Assembly: GCA_030280995.1 (NCBI GenBank)
Contig: JASXTE010000008.1
Location: 13,555,212 to 13,619,211, forward strand
Origin: Hemileia vastatrix
Lineage: Eukaryota > Basidiomycota > Pucciniomycetes > Pucciniales > Zaghouaniaceae
DNA length: 64,000 nt
Reading direction: 5' to 3'
Below are positions 53,400 through 64,000 of the stretch, one piece after another (the stretch's first letter is position 1; each line of letters begins with the position of its first letter). A program made the translations under genes and the position numbers. The notes beneath the pieces were generated by a model. That model worked only from the letters and a program-made list of their open reading frames with translations. It was not told the DNA's origin and did no database searches.

Positions 53400-56300
53400 C
53401 TTCCCAGGTATTCAAAAATCATATTCAGATGATTTATTCTTGAATCTCAATAAGTATTCTGTACCTTTTTCAGAATTAATTATTCTTTCATTCAGAATCT
53501 TATCAGTTTCTGCTGTCTCAGTGATTTCATTAGGGGTTTTCTTTGGTCTTCCCCTCCTTTTTGGAAATAAATCACTATTGTGTGTGTAAGGTTTCAAAAG
53601 AGATATTGTAAAAACAGGATGCTTTCTGTAATATGGAGAATACAAAATAACTTCAACTGAATTATCTCCAATCATTCTTCTGACAACAAATGGTCCAACA
53701 AATGGGTCTTTCAATTTGTTATTACCTTGTAAATTGAAGTGGACTGTAGAAATCAACACCTCATCACCCTTTTCAAAAGTGTATCTTTTATAGGATTTGT
53801 CCCATCTCTTCTTCTCATATTCAAAGGACTTTCCAATACATTTTTGAGCATGACTTCTGCAAAGTTGTTGCATTTGAAGAAACGATTTTACACCAGGATG
53901 CAAATCCAATTCAGGTATTTTATTATTGAGAGTTTGGGCAAGAGTATTTGGAACATATCCAAGCCAGAGCTCAAAAGGCTTTCTTTGAGTAACAGAATGA
54001 ACAGTGCTATTATAAGCAAATTGCAACCCAGTAGTAAGGCAACCCAACCATGAGTGAATCTGTCATTATCTTTATACTCAAGGCCAAAGGCACAATATCT
54101 TCTTATCATGTCCTCTAAAGTCTGAATCATTCTTTCAGCTAAACCATCAGTCTGAGGGTGATGGGCAGTAGAAAGTTTCAGATCACAACCACAAACATCC
54201 ATCAGAGACATCCAAAATTCAGAAGTAAATTTTGGGTCTCTGTCAGAGATTATGGCTTTAGGAAAACCAGCAGTATTAAAAATATGAGACCACCATAAGA
54301 AAGCTAATTATTTGGTAGAAACATCCTTGTTAGTAGGGATAAATTTACACATTTTTGTGAATCTGTCCACAATAACCCAACAAGAGTTATAACTGTCTTT
54401 TCCGGAAATGGGTAATCCTGTTACAAAATCCATGTTTATTATCTGCCATGGTGTATCAGGAGGTTCAATATGTTGCATTAATCTAGCTCTCTTACCAGTC
54501 AATAATTCTTGATTTTTGGCAAGAATAACAAGATTCAACATATAATTTGGTGTCTTCAGACATATTAACCCACCAAGCAGTGTTTTTAATTCTGATCATT
54601 GTTTTTTCAAGATCAAAATGTCCAGCTTATATGTCATCATGACAAATTTTCAAGATGATTTCTTTCATAGAAGGAGGAATAACAATGAAATTACTCAACT
54701 TTCATCTATAATATAGATATCCTTCATCAAATGATAATTTACCTTTCTCCAAAGCCTTCTGGTACTTTGTTGGAAGAATTTTAATTAATGCTTGTATTGA
54801 AGAATTCTTTGGATAATTTATTCAAGTCAGTGTACTTATCATATGAATCCAGAATAAGTTGTAATAGCTCTTCCTCCATATCAACCACATATATCCATGA
54901 ATATGAAAAATTTCATCCTCAGGGTCATAAGCAGGACTAGAGTCATAATTGTGTAAAGGTAACCTTGATAACATATCCACATTTGAGTTAACAATACCAG
55001 CTCTATGAATAATTGTCATTCTCCCTTTGTATTCTTGAGCAGCTAACTGCCATATGAACATATGTCTGTTAAGTGTTTTCAAGTTTAAAAGGGATTTAAC
55101 TGCACTTAAGTCAGTGACAAGTTCAAATTTCTGGCCATCCAGGTAATAATGTAACTTTTTGAAGCCCACACTACTGCTAAACATTCGAGCTGAGTGGAAC
55201 CATATTTTAATTCAATATTTCTCATGACCCTTGAAATATAACAAATTACTACTTCTAATACTTTCTCATTCATTACTTGTTTTTGATGGAGGGCAGCACC
55301 AAGACTAATAAAACTGGCATCAGTGTACAAAACAAATGGTTAATTAAAGGCAGGTAAAGTAAGAATTGGTGCTGAAATAAAACAGAGTTTCATATTGTCA
55401 AAAGCTCTCTTTCTTTCACTATTCCAGACAAAAGTAGCATCCTTTCTAGTCAGTTGGGTAAGGGGTAATTCTATCACTTGGTTATTTTTAATATACTGTC
55501 TATAGTATCCACACATTCCCAAAAAAACTCTGGAGCTCTCTAACTGTGGTAGGAGCCTTCACCTGTTGTATGGCTGCCACTTTGTTTTGGTCAACACATA
55601 TCTGTAGCCCTGAAACAACATGATTAAGCAGTTTTAAAGAATGAAAACCAAATTTACATTTCTTCAAGGCAAGTGTCATATTTATTTCATCCATTTTTTG
55701 GAACACTTTACACAGGTGGTTATGATGGTCCTCAAATGTTTTTGAGAATATAATGATATCATCAATATAAACCATCAGCCATCCTTCAATTATTTCTTTA
55801 TGGAATGTGTTATCCATAACCTTTTAAAAAACTGAAGGGGAATTTTTAGGGCCGAATGGCATCCTAAAATACTTATAAATACCCATATGAGTAGCAATCA
55901 TCAGAAAATTTTGGGAATTCTTCTCAAAAGGTACCTGGTGATATCCTTTGTTACCATCCAGACAGCTTATATATTTAGCACTTTGTAAGGTAGCATGTAT
56001 AGAGCTAATTCTAGGTAAAAGATTGATATCATCAACAATATAAGTATTTGGTTCTCTATAATCACCACATAAGCTGGCTTTATCTTTCTCATAAGAATTA
56101 AGGACAGGTGAGATAAAACAATATTTAGCTGTTTCAACTACCTTTTCAATAATATTCATTTTTAAAGGGTAGAGATATTGTCTTCAATATCTTTTCTCTT
56201 TGTGGGAGAAGAATGATAAGGCTTCTTCTTTAAACTAGGTGGTATTTCAGTTAATGGACAAGATAATTAAAGTTTCATTTCTTCTTTAACTAATCCTAAT

Positions 56301-57505
56301 TTTTGTGACCCATTAGCAAAGGCCATAAGAAAATATTTTATCAATTTAATGATGGAATCTTTATCCTCACCAGAAACTTGTTCTCCAAAAGAATCATTGT
56401 CAATTTCAGAGATAAGGGCATGCATTTATTTTCTAGATCTTCCTTTATATTGAGCCACAGAATTACATGTGTTCAATTCTGGTTTTAATAATTTTTTGGG
56501 GAGAAAATCTTAAATTTTCTCTTCACATTCATCCCCATTGTGAAACATTGGTTTGAAGGATCCAGTTTTATGCCATACTTGGTTAAAATATCATTTCCTA
56601 TAATAAAACAACTGCTTAAGTTATCATTTTTCATGACAAAAAAATCAACTACAGCTCTTACAAAACCATGGTTATATTTTAAAAACACTGTGGCTTTGTA
56701 TTTACCAATGAGGGACAAAACAGAGCCATAACCTCTCCAATTTTCAGAAATGATAGGCATAAGTTTTGATTTATAGTCCTGATCCACTGAAGTAAGTGCT
56801 TTTTCAGATACTACACTTCCTCCAGATCCAGAATCCAGAACTACTTCAATGCTGGTGCTTTGATAGGGGCAATAACAATTGAGCTATCCTCAATGTTCCT
56901 TATGATCTCATCATCCACAACCGTAGATAAATCCTTATTATCAATATCAATATTATTTAAATAATGAATATCTTCTTCCAGCATCAAGATTTATTTTTGA
57001 GATTTATATGAAATATTGCTGGCACAATCACTTGAAGTATCATCCAGTGCTATTGTTTCATCAGCATGCTCCTCAGTTTGTCCAACAAGATTTATCTTCC
57101 TGTCACAAACATGGCCTTTCTTCCAAAGCTTCTTGAACTTGAAGCAAGTGTATGTTGCATATTTTTTAGGTGCAACAGTAGCAGAAGGTTTACCAACCTT
57201 TTCCATAGGTTTCTGTTGGTAAGTGAAGTGTTTCTCCAAAGAGGTTCTAGGGATGAATCTTCTAGAGTAATACTTGTTGTTTAGAAGGATCTCATCACAT
57301 GTATAAATGAAGGAAGAAGTTTCTCTGGATAACTCAGTCCTAGCCACTATTAAGTCTCTCAGAGACATAGGTAATTAATAGAGGATCCTGTCATTCCATA
57401 ACTCAAACTCCATATCTGGGTCCATTGCCCTCAAGATTTTCACAAGTTTCATCAGGAAGTCAATAGATTCTTCTGTAGAAGAGCTATATCTGGTTTCTTC
57501 ATATT
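53400..57505 (-). pseudogene. Chr-C capsid end to chromodomain, broken
   Basis: In order on the minus strand: capsid end (LRDLIVARTELSRETSS), knuckle-like text (YTCFKFKKLWKKGHVC, second Cys lost), protease remnant near 56850, RT with intact YIDD (WLMVYIDDIIIFSKT, near 55770), RNase H (MYTDASFISLGAAL), integrase (LSTAHHPQTDGLAERM) and a chromodomain (TETAETDKILNERI, YLLRFKNKSSEYD). Breaks occur near 56990, 56790, 56480, 56160, 55820, 55500, 55330, 54820, 54540 and 54050. RT is closer to active-site consensus here than in younger Chr-A. Confidence 0.88.
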
Positions 57506-58683
57506 TGTCAGTATAGTCTAGTATATAAGTATGATATAATAGTGTTATTTTATGGTCCTACTACTTATTTATAAATGATTTAGTGATTAAACCTCAGGGG
57601 AAGACTAATAGAATAGTTATACTCAAATAAAACTCACAATACTTGGATTTAAATGCGTGCTAGTGGTGGAAAATAGAAGAATAAAATATAGTTATAGCTT
57701 ATTATAGAGATAATATCAATTTATAAGGGCTTTATAATATATTTCTGATTTTTAATAATTGTATTGTAGTGTTTGTTTGAAGTGTAGTAATTGAATGATT
57801 ATAATAAACCGTCAAAATCCCTCCTTACTTATACCCAAATCCACTGGAGTGCACAGACCTTCAATCCAGATGATATCACTGCTATCCCCGGCAATTACAG
57901 CACTGTGAGGGCCCATCACCTCCCCATGGCGTCCACTTCAAGCAGTTTCAACACCCAGACCTCCAGTAAGGACCCTCCATCACTATTAATAATAACACAG
58001 AGTCATACCATAAATAGAAAACCCAGATAAAAGCGGATACCATAAAGAAACAGGTAAAATAAATGATCAAAAAGAGATTTAATGAAACTAAAAGCATATA
58101 AAGGAAACAAATAAAATGTCCAAGCCCCCAATAACATCCCCAAGCATCCACATTAACCCAGAAACATCCTTCCAACCCATAAATCCGTGAATAACCATCC
58201 AAGGAAGTAATTTCAGTTGTCCAAACTGGGTGTATGCGCCTGATATAGGTGTCTATGCTTCTGTAGGCGTTGTGAGTCCACTGATTTCGTCCATATGACC
58301 TAAAATAAGCAGAAAAACAAAGGTTATAGGCTTTTAAGGGGCTAAAACCCACTTATATACCTAAATATACATAATATACTGCATATTTCACTGAATATGA
58401 GATTTATGTATACATATAAGCTTATGTATGTCAATAATTACTTCATATCACTTAAGATAAGTATATTATGACTCCATTAACACCTTAATAAGTATTATTA
58501 GACCATGGATAAGCTATTTAAACTATTATAAATTATATAATAGAATAATAATTATATATATATATAATAAAATAATATATATTATTATTTTAACCTTATT
58601 TTTAAGATATAAGCTTAATCTAGTTAAGGTTATCTTATTTTAAGCATAAGAAATACTCAGTCCTAAGGATATTTAGGCTGACA
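57506..58683 (-). mobile_element. Solo Chr-A-type LTR in Chr-C gag
   Basis: 1178 bp, minus-oriented, flanked by ATATT at 57501-57505 and 58684-58688. It interrupts the capsid domain of Chr-C: QQRQY-like text ends at 58684 and YEETRYSSS resumes at 57505. It must have arisen by LTR-LTR recombination of a full insertion. Confidence 0.92.
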
Positions 58684-60525
58684 ATATTGCCTTTGTTGAG
58701 CCATCCTAAGCTTGGAGCCACAAAATTGTGCTTTAATCAATTTCTTCCAATCTTCCCATGAGTAGTCATTCTTATCCAAGAGAACAGATTCATACCACAT
58801 TGGGGCTACATTTGTAGAAAAAGAAATTAACTTAGACACAATTTCCTCATCTGGGAGATAATAAGAATTTCTTATGTTATCAATTCTGAATATGAATTTC
58901 AGCCAATCAGAAGAAGAATCACCATCAAATGTTGGATACTGGTCAAGTTTTGGCTAACTCTTTTGATTTGAAGGAGGCACCCTAGTATTAGCTTGTTTCT
59001 GAGTAAGAAGCAGCTGTAACTTCTTAAATTGTGCAGTAATCTCATTGTTTAATCTTTCTGTTGAAGATCCTGGTGCATCACCAATTTTTGATGGAAGCTC
59101 AGTGGTATCAACAGGCATTTCTGAATCTAATTTTACTTTAGATGAACTAGCAACAGGTAAACTTGGAGCACCCTGTACCATATGTTCCTTCAAAGAAATT
59201 TCAGAATATTTTTGATTATTAAACAATGAATTCAATTTTTCTTCAATGGTTGTTAGTCTGGTTTTCACCCTTGGAAGACTAGATAAACTCTCATAGATTG
59301 TTGCAAAAGATAACTGAGTTTTATTTTGAAAAGATGAATAATGATCACTCAATCTTTTCAGGTTCATCTTATCTACCTCTAGCTCCTGGAAACAGGCAGA
59401 CACAGTATCTTGTAGTTTAGACAAAACATTTTTGATATTTTTCCATGAAGAAAGTTTCTTTTCATGAGTGACTTTGTAATGAAACAAATCATCAGAAACT
59501 CTCTGTAACTCACTCTTTAATGCTTGATCACCCTGTTCAGTTAACAAACTATTATATTTCTGAGTTAATTGCATGTTCTTCATGATATGATTTTGTTTAG
59601 TAATAATACCTCTCAAATATCCATCATTAATTTTTGCTACATCTGAAGTGTTTCTCAATAAAGAAACAGAGTAACTTTCCAGATTCTCATAAAACTCAGG
59701 CTCAATTGTTTCATAAATACTAGCCATATCAGGATTTATCATTTAAGTAGCAACTAAAACTAAAGGAATAGATACATTAGAATAATGAGTGATTTTTCTA
59801 CTCTTATCAACCTCTCCTGGTCTCATAGTTTCATCTCCTCTGTCAGATTTACCTGAAGGAACTGGATCAGTATCAAGAAATGGTACTTGATAATCAAGAG
59901 AGGGACTTTCCAAAGCTTGGGCAAGATCTGAATATTGTTTTTTCTTTTTCTGCCTCCTTGATGAGGGTGAGGATGTGTTGGTTTCAATTGACTGGGTCTT
60001 GACGGACCTGCCTGAGGCATTTGAGGCTGCTGCTGTTGAGACAGATAATGCCACTGGGTGTTTAACCAATCCCACTGCTACTTTGACACTTACACATTTT
60101 CTGGTTGCTAGAGAGCCAATTGTGGAAGATCACTGTGAGGAGGAGGTCTCCTCTTCTCTTGAAGAAAGGCATCTCTTTATCTTACCTTTTCTTCTAGTGA
60201 GTCTGTTCTTTCTCTCTGTCTTAAGTTCAATGTCCTCAGCTCCTTTTTGTGGGTTGAGAGATTTTTAACTTGCTGAGGTAAAGGCATTTTTTTTATTTTG
60301 AAGCCTTTGGGAAGTCCTTCTAAGGGGTGAATGGAAGGCTTTTGTTCCTGAGAATTTGTCTCCACTAGTATTTCCACTTCCTCCATTTCCACATCCTGAT
60401 TGGTTCAATAATTGATTAACTTGAGCCAATTTTGTAGTCAAGGAAGAACTTACAGAAGTAGCTTCATCAAAATAAATCAGATCCAGTTCCTCTTCACAGG
60501 TAGCAGAAACACCTTGATCAGTCAT
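58684..60525 (-). pseudogene. Chr-C Gag, N-terminal part
   Basis: It starts MTDQGVSATCEEELD at 60525, shifts frame near 60265 and 60075, has a stop at 59743, then a 262-codon frame (MINPDMASIYETIEPEF) with a long helical coiled-coil region, as in Chr-A Gag. It ends NQKS before the conserved LDQYPTFDGD (about 58945), which shows that Tyr is the ancestral residue at the Chr-A stop. The capsid domain continues to the solo LTR at 58683. Confidence 0.78.
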
Positions 60526-61359
60526 TTTTAAAATTTAACTTGAACTGAGGGAAGGAAATATTAAATGTATTAGTTTTATTTTTGCTTTTTAAAAGAAATA
60601 TAAGGAAAAAAAAATTTAAAAATCTTCAGGAAAAAAATAAACTGAAATAATAATCAAAATAATTATTAATTCAAAATATATTTATAACCAGGATTAAAAG
60701 AAATCAACTGAAGAAGCAAAATTTATTTTTTAATCAATAAATTAATTTTTGATAATTATCAGGATTAAAATAAACTGAAGAATATTTAATTATCAGGACT
60801 TGATGTCAACTGAAGTAATTTTAATATAATTTATTTTTATTAATTTTAATATTTTATTGTCAGGACAATTTTTCAACTGGAACAATAATATTATTTTAAT
60901 TTATCAGGACAAAGTCAAATGAAAAAAAATAATATAATATAATAATAATAAAACTTTTTATATTACTTCTAGGACTAAAAACACTATGGTTCTATCTTTG
61001 TCAACTAGAAAAAAAAATAATTCCAAATTACCAGACACCTCCCCCTGTAAAATGAGCAAATTAATGCCACTTACAGAGTGCTGAGTAAATGGAAATACGT
61101 AGAGTATGAAAAGTGCAAAGTGACCCACAAATAGTAATCAATATAATTACCACAAATATATGTGACTATAGTCAATATATAAATTTAAGTTTTGGAGCGT
61201 GGTTCGATTCCTAGTCACAGCAAAAAGTAAGTCATGTAGCTGATGGCGTTTTTTGTCTTTGTCGTATACTTGTCCTATTGGCACCTCGTTGTCAATGGTC
61301 CCTTGGTCACCTGCTTCAAAATATCAGTGCGCCGTCGACTATATGGAAAGGGCCTCAGT
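60526..61359 (-). other. Chr-C 5' leader with CAGGA...AACTG repeat hairpins
   Basis: No ORF. On the + strand six or seven copies of a TCAGGA-(N8-14)-AACTGAA phrase lie near 60624, 60690, 60758, 60793, 60858 and 60902, about 35-65 bases apart. CAG pairs with CTG in each, and flanks such as ATTGT/ACAAT and ATTA/TAAT extend the stem. Next to the LTR, the minus strand starts ACTGAGGCCCTTTCC, like the Chr-A leader start. Confidence 0.6.
61201..61211 (+). promoter_or_regulatory. Pol III B-box-like sequence
   Basis: GGTTCGATTCC matches the tRNA B-box consensus. The T-arm stem would pair poorly, and no A box or cloverleaf is evident, so this is at most a tRNA or SINE relic. Confidence 0.35.
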
Positions 61360-62139
61360 TGTCAAGGGGTCTTTCAAGTCTAGAAGGTTTTTCATGGTGG
61401 TCCAGTGGTCGTAACAACAGTATATATGAATTTCAAACTTGGAGTACGTATTTCCTTATCTTATAGAATATTTACTCAATAGAAAAGGTAAATTTTTTAA
61501 ATTATTATTATTATTGATTGATTAGAATTAAATTAATGTAAGTACTAAAAGCAATAATAGGTAGTAATAAATATTTTAAGTAGTTTTAATAAATAAGTTA
61601 GTCAAAAATGGAATGAATAAAAACAACCAAAAGAGAGGCCTTATATAGGCAAAGGAGAGACAAAACACGGCAATAATATTCTAAAAACTGTAGTATGAGT
61701 GAGAGAAAAAAAGAATATTCCAGAAGGAGTGATTTCAAATAATAAAGTTGTTCTGAAAAGAAGGTGTCAGAAAGGTGTATTTACTATATATGACAGAAAT
61801 AAATTAATGTATTTAAAATTTACTGTAAATGTCAAATTTAAATAAGTAATTTGAATTTTTTGTAGGTAGTTAATTTTATTTAAATTTTTATTGTAATTTA
61901 TTTTAATATTTATTTTTATTTCTTTTAACCTGTCATTGAGCACGGTGTTGGAAAAAAGAAATATAAGGGAAATTTAAATATTAATTTAAATTATTCACTA
62001 TCTTTAACATTTGTTAATTAGTTAATTTTTTGTAGGTAAATTTAATGTAAATAATTAATAAAAATAAAATAATAAGGCGTGGCTTCATCCAGTAAATAAT
62101 TAAATGTTTTACTGGGTAAGTCTAGCAGCCTGGCTGACA
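61360..62139 (-). repeat. Chr-C 5' LTR (780 bp)
   Basis: The same as 52532-53311 with scattered substitutions. It ends TGTCAAGG on the + side and GGCTGACA at 62139. TATA box near 61641-61651 (minus strand CCTATATAAGG). Confidence 0.88.
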
Positions 62140-63310
62140 GTTTTTCTTAGGTCTTCCTCTTCTTTTGGGAAATAAGTCACAGTTAGAAGTATAAGGTTTA
62201 AGCAAAGAAATAAGAAAAACAGGATGTTTCCTATCATATGGAGAATACAATACAACTTCTACTGCATTATCACCAACCATTCTTTTAACAACAAATGGTC
62301 CCACAAAAGGATCTTTTAATTTGTTGCTTCATTGAAAATCAAAATGGACAGTAGATATGAACACTTCATCACCCTTGTTAATTGTGTATTATTTATGTGA
62401 TTTATCCCATCTTTTCTTTTCATATTCAAATGCCTTATCAATACAGCTCTGAGCATACTTTCTGCATAGCTGTTGCATTTGCATTAAAGATTTTACACCA
62501 AGATGTAGTTCCAACTTAGGTAATTTATTATTGAGAATTTGAGCAGGAGTTCTTGGGACATAATCTAACCAAAGCCAAAAGGCTTTTTCTCTGTGACAGA
62601 ATGAACAGTGCTATTATGAGAAAATTCAAGACCATGAAATAGAGTGACACAGTCATGAGTAAATCTATCATTGTCTTTTTATTCTAATCCAAAGGCACAA
62701 TACCTTCTAATCACATCTTCAAGAGTGTGAATCATTCTTTCAGCTAGACCATCAGTTTGAGGATGGTGAGCTGTAGACAATTTTAACTCACAGGCAGAAA
62801 TATCCATCAAAGAAGTCCAAAATTCAGATTTAAATTTTAAGTCTCTATCAGAGATAATAGCTTTTGGAAATCCATAAATATTAAATATGTAAGAACACCA
62901 TAAGAAAGGTAATTCTTTTGTGGATACATCTTTGTGGGTAGGAATAAATTTGCACATTTTTGTGAATCTATCCACTATTACCCAACAAGAGTTATAACCG
63001 TCTTTACCTGCTATAGGAAGAACAGTGAAAAAATCCATGTTAATGATTTACCAAGGAGCATCAGTTGCTTCAATATGTTGCAAAAATCCTTCTCTTTTAC
63101 CTGTCAATTTTTTATATTTTTGACAAGAATCACAAGATTCAAGATATAATATAGTATCATCAGACATATTAGCCCACCAATCAGTGTTTTGAATTCTGAT
63201 AATGGTTTTCTCAAGATTAAAATTTCTTGCTAATATGTCACCATGACAAAGTTTTAAGATGATTTTTTTCATGGAAAGAGGAATAACAATGACACTGGTC
63301 AGTTTTTGCC
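62140..63310 (-). pseudogene. Chr-E integrase fragment
   Basis: Minus strand: finger (LCHGDILARNF, CDSCQKYKK), a TAA at the usual PW-QIIN site near 63050, core (FPKAIISDRDLKF, STAHHPQTDGLAERM), tether (GPFVVKRMVGDNAVEV) and SLLKPYTSNCDLFPKRRGRPKK up to the Chr-C insertion. Frame breaks lie near 62670 and 62320. Confidence 0.85.
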
Positions 63311-64000
63311 TGTCAGTATAGTCTAGTATATAAGTATGATATAATAGTGTTTATTTATGGTCCTACTACTTATTGATAAACGATTTAGTGATTAAACCTC
63401 AGGGGAAGACTAATAAAATAGTTATACTCAAATAAAACTCACAATACTTGGATTTAAATGCGTGCTAGTGGTGGAAAATAGATGAATAAAATATAGTTAT
63501 AGCTTATATAAAGATAATATCAATTTATAATGGCTTTAAAATATATTTCTAAATGTTAATAATTGTATAGTAGTATTTTTTGGAGTTTTAGTAATTGAAT
63601 GATGATAAATAACCATCAAATTCCCTTCTTACTTATACCCAAATCCACTGGAGTGCACAGACCTTCAATCCAGATGATGTCACTGCTATCCCCAGAAATT
63701 ACAGCACTTTGAGGGCCCATCACCTACCCAAGGCGTCCATTTCAAGCATTTTCAAAACCCAGACCTCCAGTAAGGACCCTCCATCACTATTAATAATAAC
63801 ACAGATCCATACCATAAATAGAAAAGCCAGATAAAAGTGGATACCATAAAGAAACAGGTAAAATAAACAATCAAAAAGAGATTTAATGAAACCAAAAGCA
63901 TATAAAGGAAACAAATTAAATTTCCAAGCCCCCAATAACATCCTCAAGCATCCGCATTAACCCAGAAATATCCTTCCAACCCATAAATTGGTGATTAACC
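63311..64000 (-). repeat. Chr-A-type LTR, partial at window edge
   Basis: It starts TGTCAGTATAGTC, as at 57506, and is collinear with it to the last base. It is more diverged than the other copies. Whether it is a solo LTR or part of an element cannot be told. Left flank is TTGCC. Confidence 0.88.

Larger units (their letters stand above)
52532..62139 (-). mobile_element. Chr-C, nested chromovirus
   Basis: LTRs 61360-62139 (5') and 52532-53311 (3'), each 780 bp, with target duplication GTTTT at 62140-62144 and 52527-52531. Coding region 60525 to about 53400, on the minus strand, is interrupted by a solo Chr-A-type LTR at 57506-58683. The first LTR base at 52532 is C instead of T. Many frame breaks show that it is inactive. 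Confidence 0.88.
51054..63310 (-). mobile_element. Chr-E, old chromovirus split by Chr-C
   Basis: 3' LTR 51054-52305, chromodomain end 52306-52531, then after the Chr-C insertion (52532-62139, GTTTT on both sides) integrase 62140-63310. A Chr-A-type LTR cuts it again at 63311. The protein text joins across the insertion (RRGRPKK, then NPQEVTETAEVDKIL). The rest lies beyond the window. Confidence 0.85.

Overview
The window is a retrotransposon-dominated, AT-rich piece of a fungal genome, probably a basidiomycete. The fungal call rests on two Zn2Cys6-type proteins with short phase-1 introns (84 and 66 nt) and on chromodomain-bearing Ty3/Gypsy elements. The species cannot be told from sequence alone. 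I found no rRNA, intact tRNA, CRISPR array or clearly intact host gene. Element names (Gyp1, Chr-A, LTR-S and so on) are mine.

Region 1 (1-27214): two related Ty3/Gypsy elements lie head-on. Gyp1-A (1159-13793, + strand) is young. Its LTRs differ by one substitution seen plus a 55-bp repeat-number change, its target duplication is ATCGG, and it has an intact Gag-protease ORF and Pol ORF overlapping in the -1 frame. It is inserted in a broken host gene (435-1158 and 13794-13913, - strand). Gyp1-B (14386-26730, - strand) has a nearly identical Pol, but a different and shorter Gag with no zinc knuckle or protease. It also carries two antisense, spliced genes (Z1 and Z2) for small Zn2Cys6 proteins. 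It sits inside another LTR (LTR-S, 14056-27214).

Region 2 (27215-31808): a decayed, unrecognised spliced gene, low-complexity arrays and a perfect 13-bp hairpin.

Region 3 (31809-64000): nested chromoviruses. Old Chr-B (- strand, 31809-47228) has a solo LTR-S in its 3' LTR and is split by full-length Chr-A (35945-44785, + strand, target duplication TAGGG). Old Chr-E (- strand, 51054-63310) is split by Chr-C (52532-62139, duplication GTTTT). Chr-C is itself split by a solo Chr-A-type LTR (57506-58683, duplication ATATT). Another Chr-A-type LTR runs off the right edge.

Most notable signals: (1) a hairpin motif dispersed more than 30 times through Gyp1, in coding and non-coding parts, whose 4-bp stem changes on both arms while loop and 3' tail stay constant; (2) retroelement-borne antisense Zn2Cys6 genes in an element whose LTRs hold dense arrays of CCG/CGG triplets, the usual Zn2Cys6 half-sites, which suggests self-regulation; (3) a Gag replaced by a divergent protease-less Gag in Gyp1-B; (4) a -1 frameshift heptamer at the Gag/Pol overlap.
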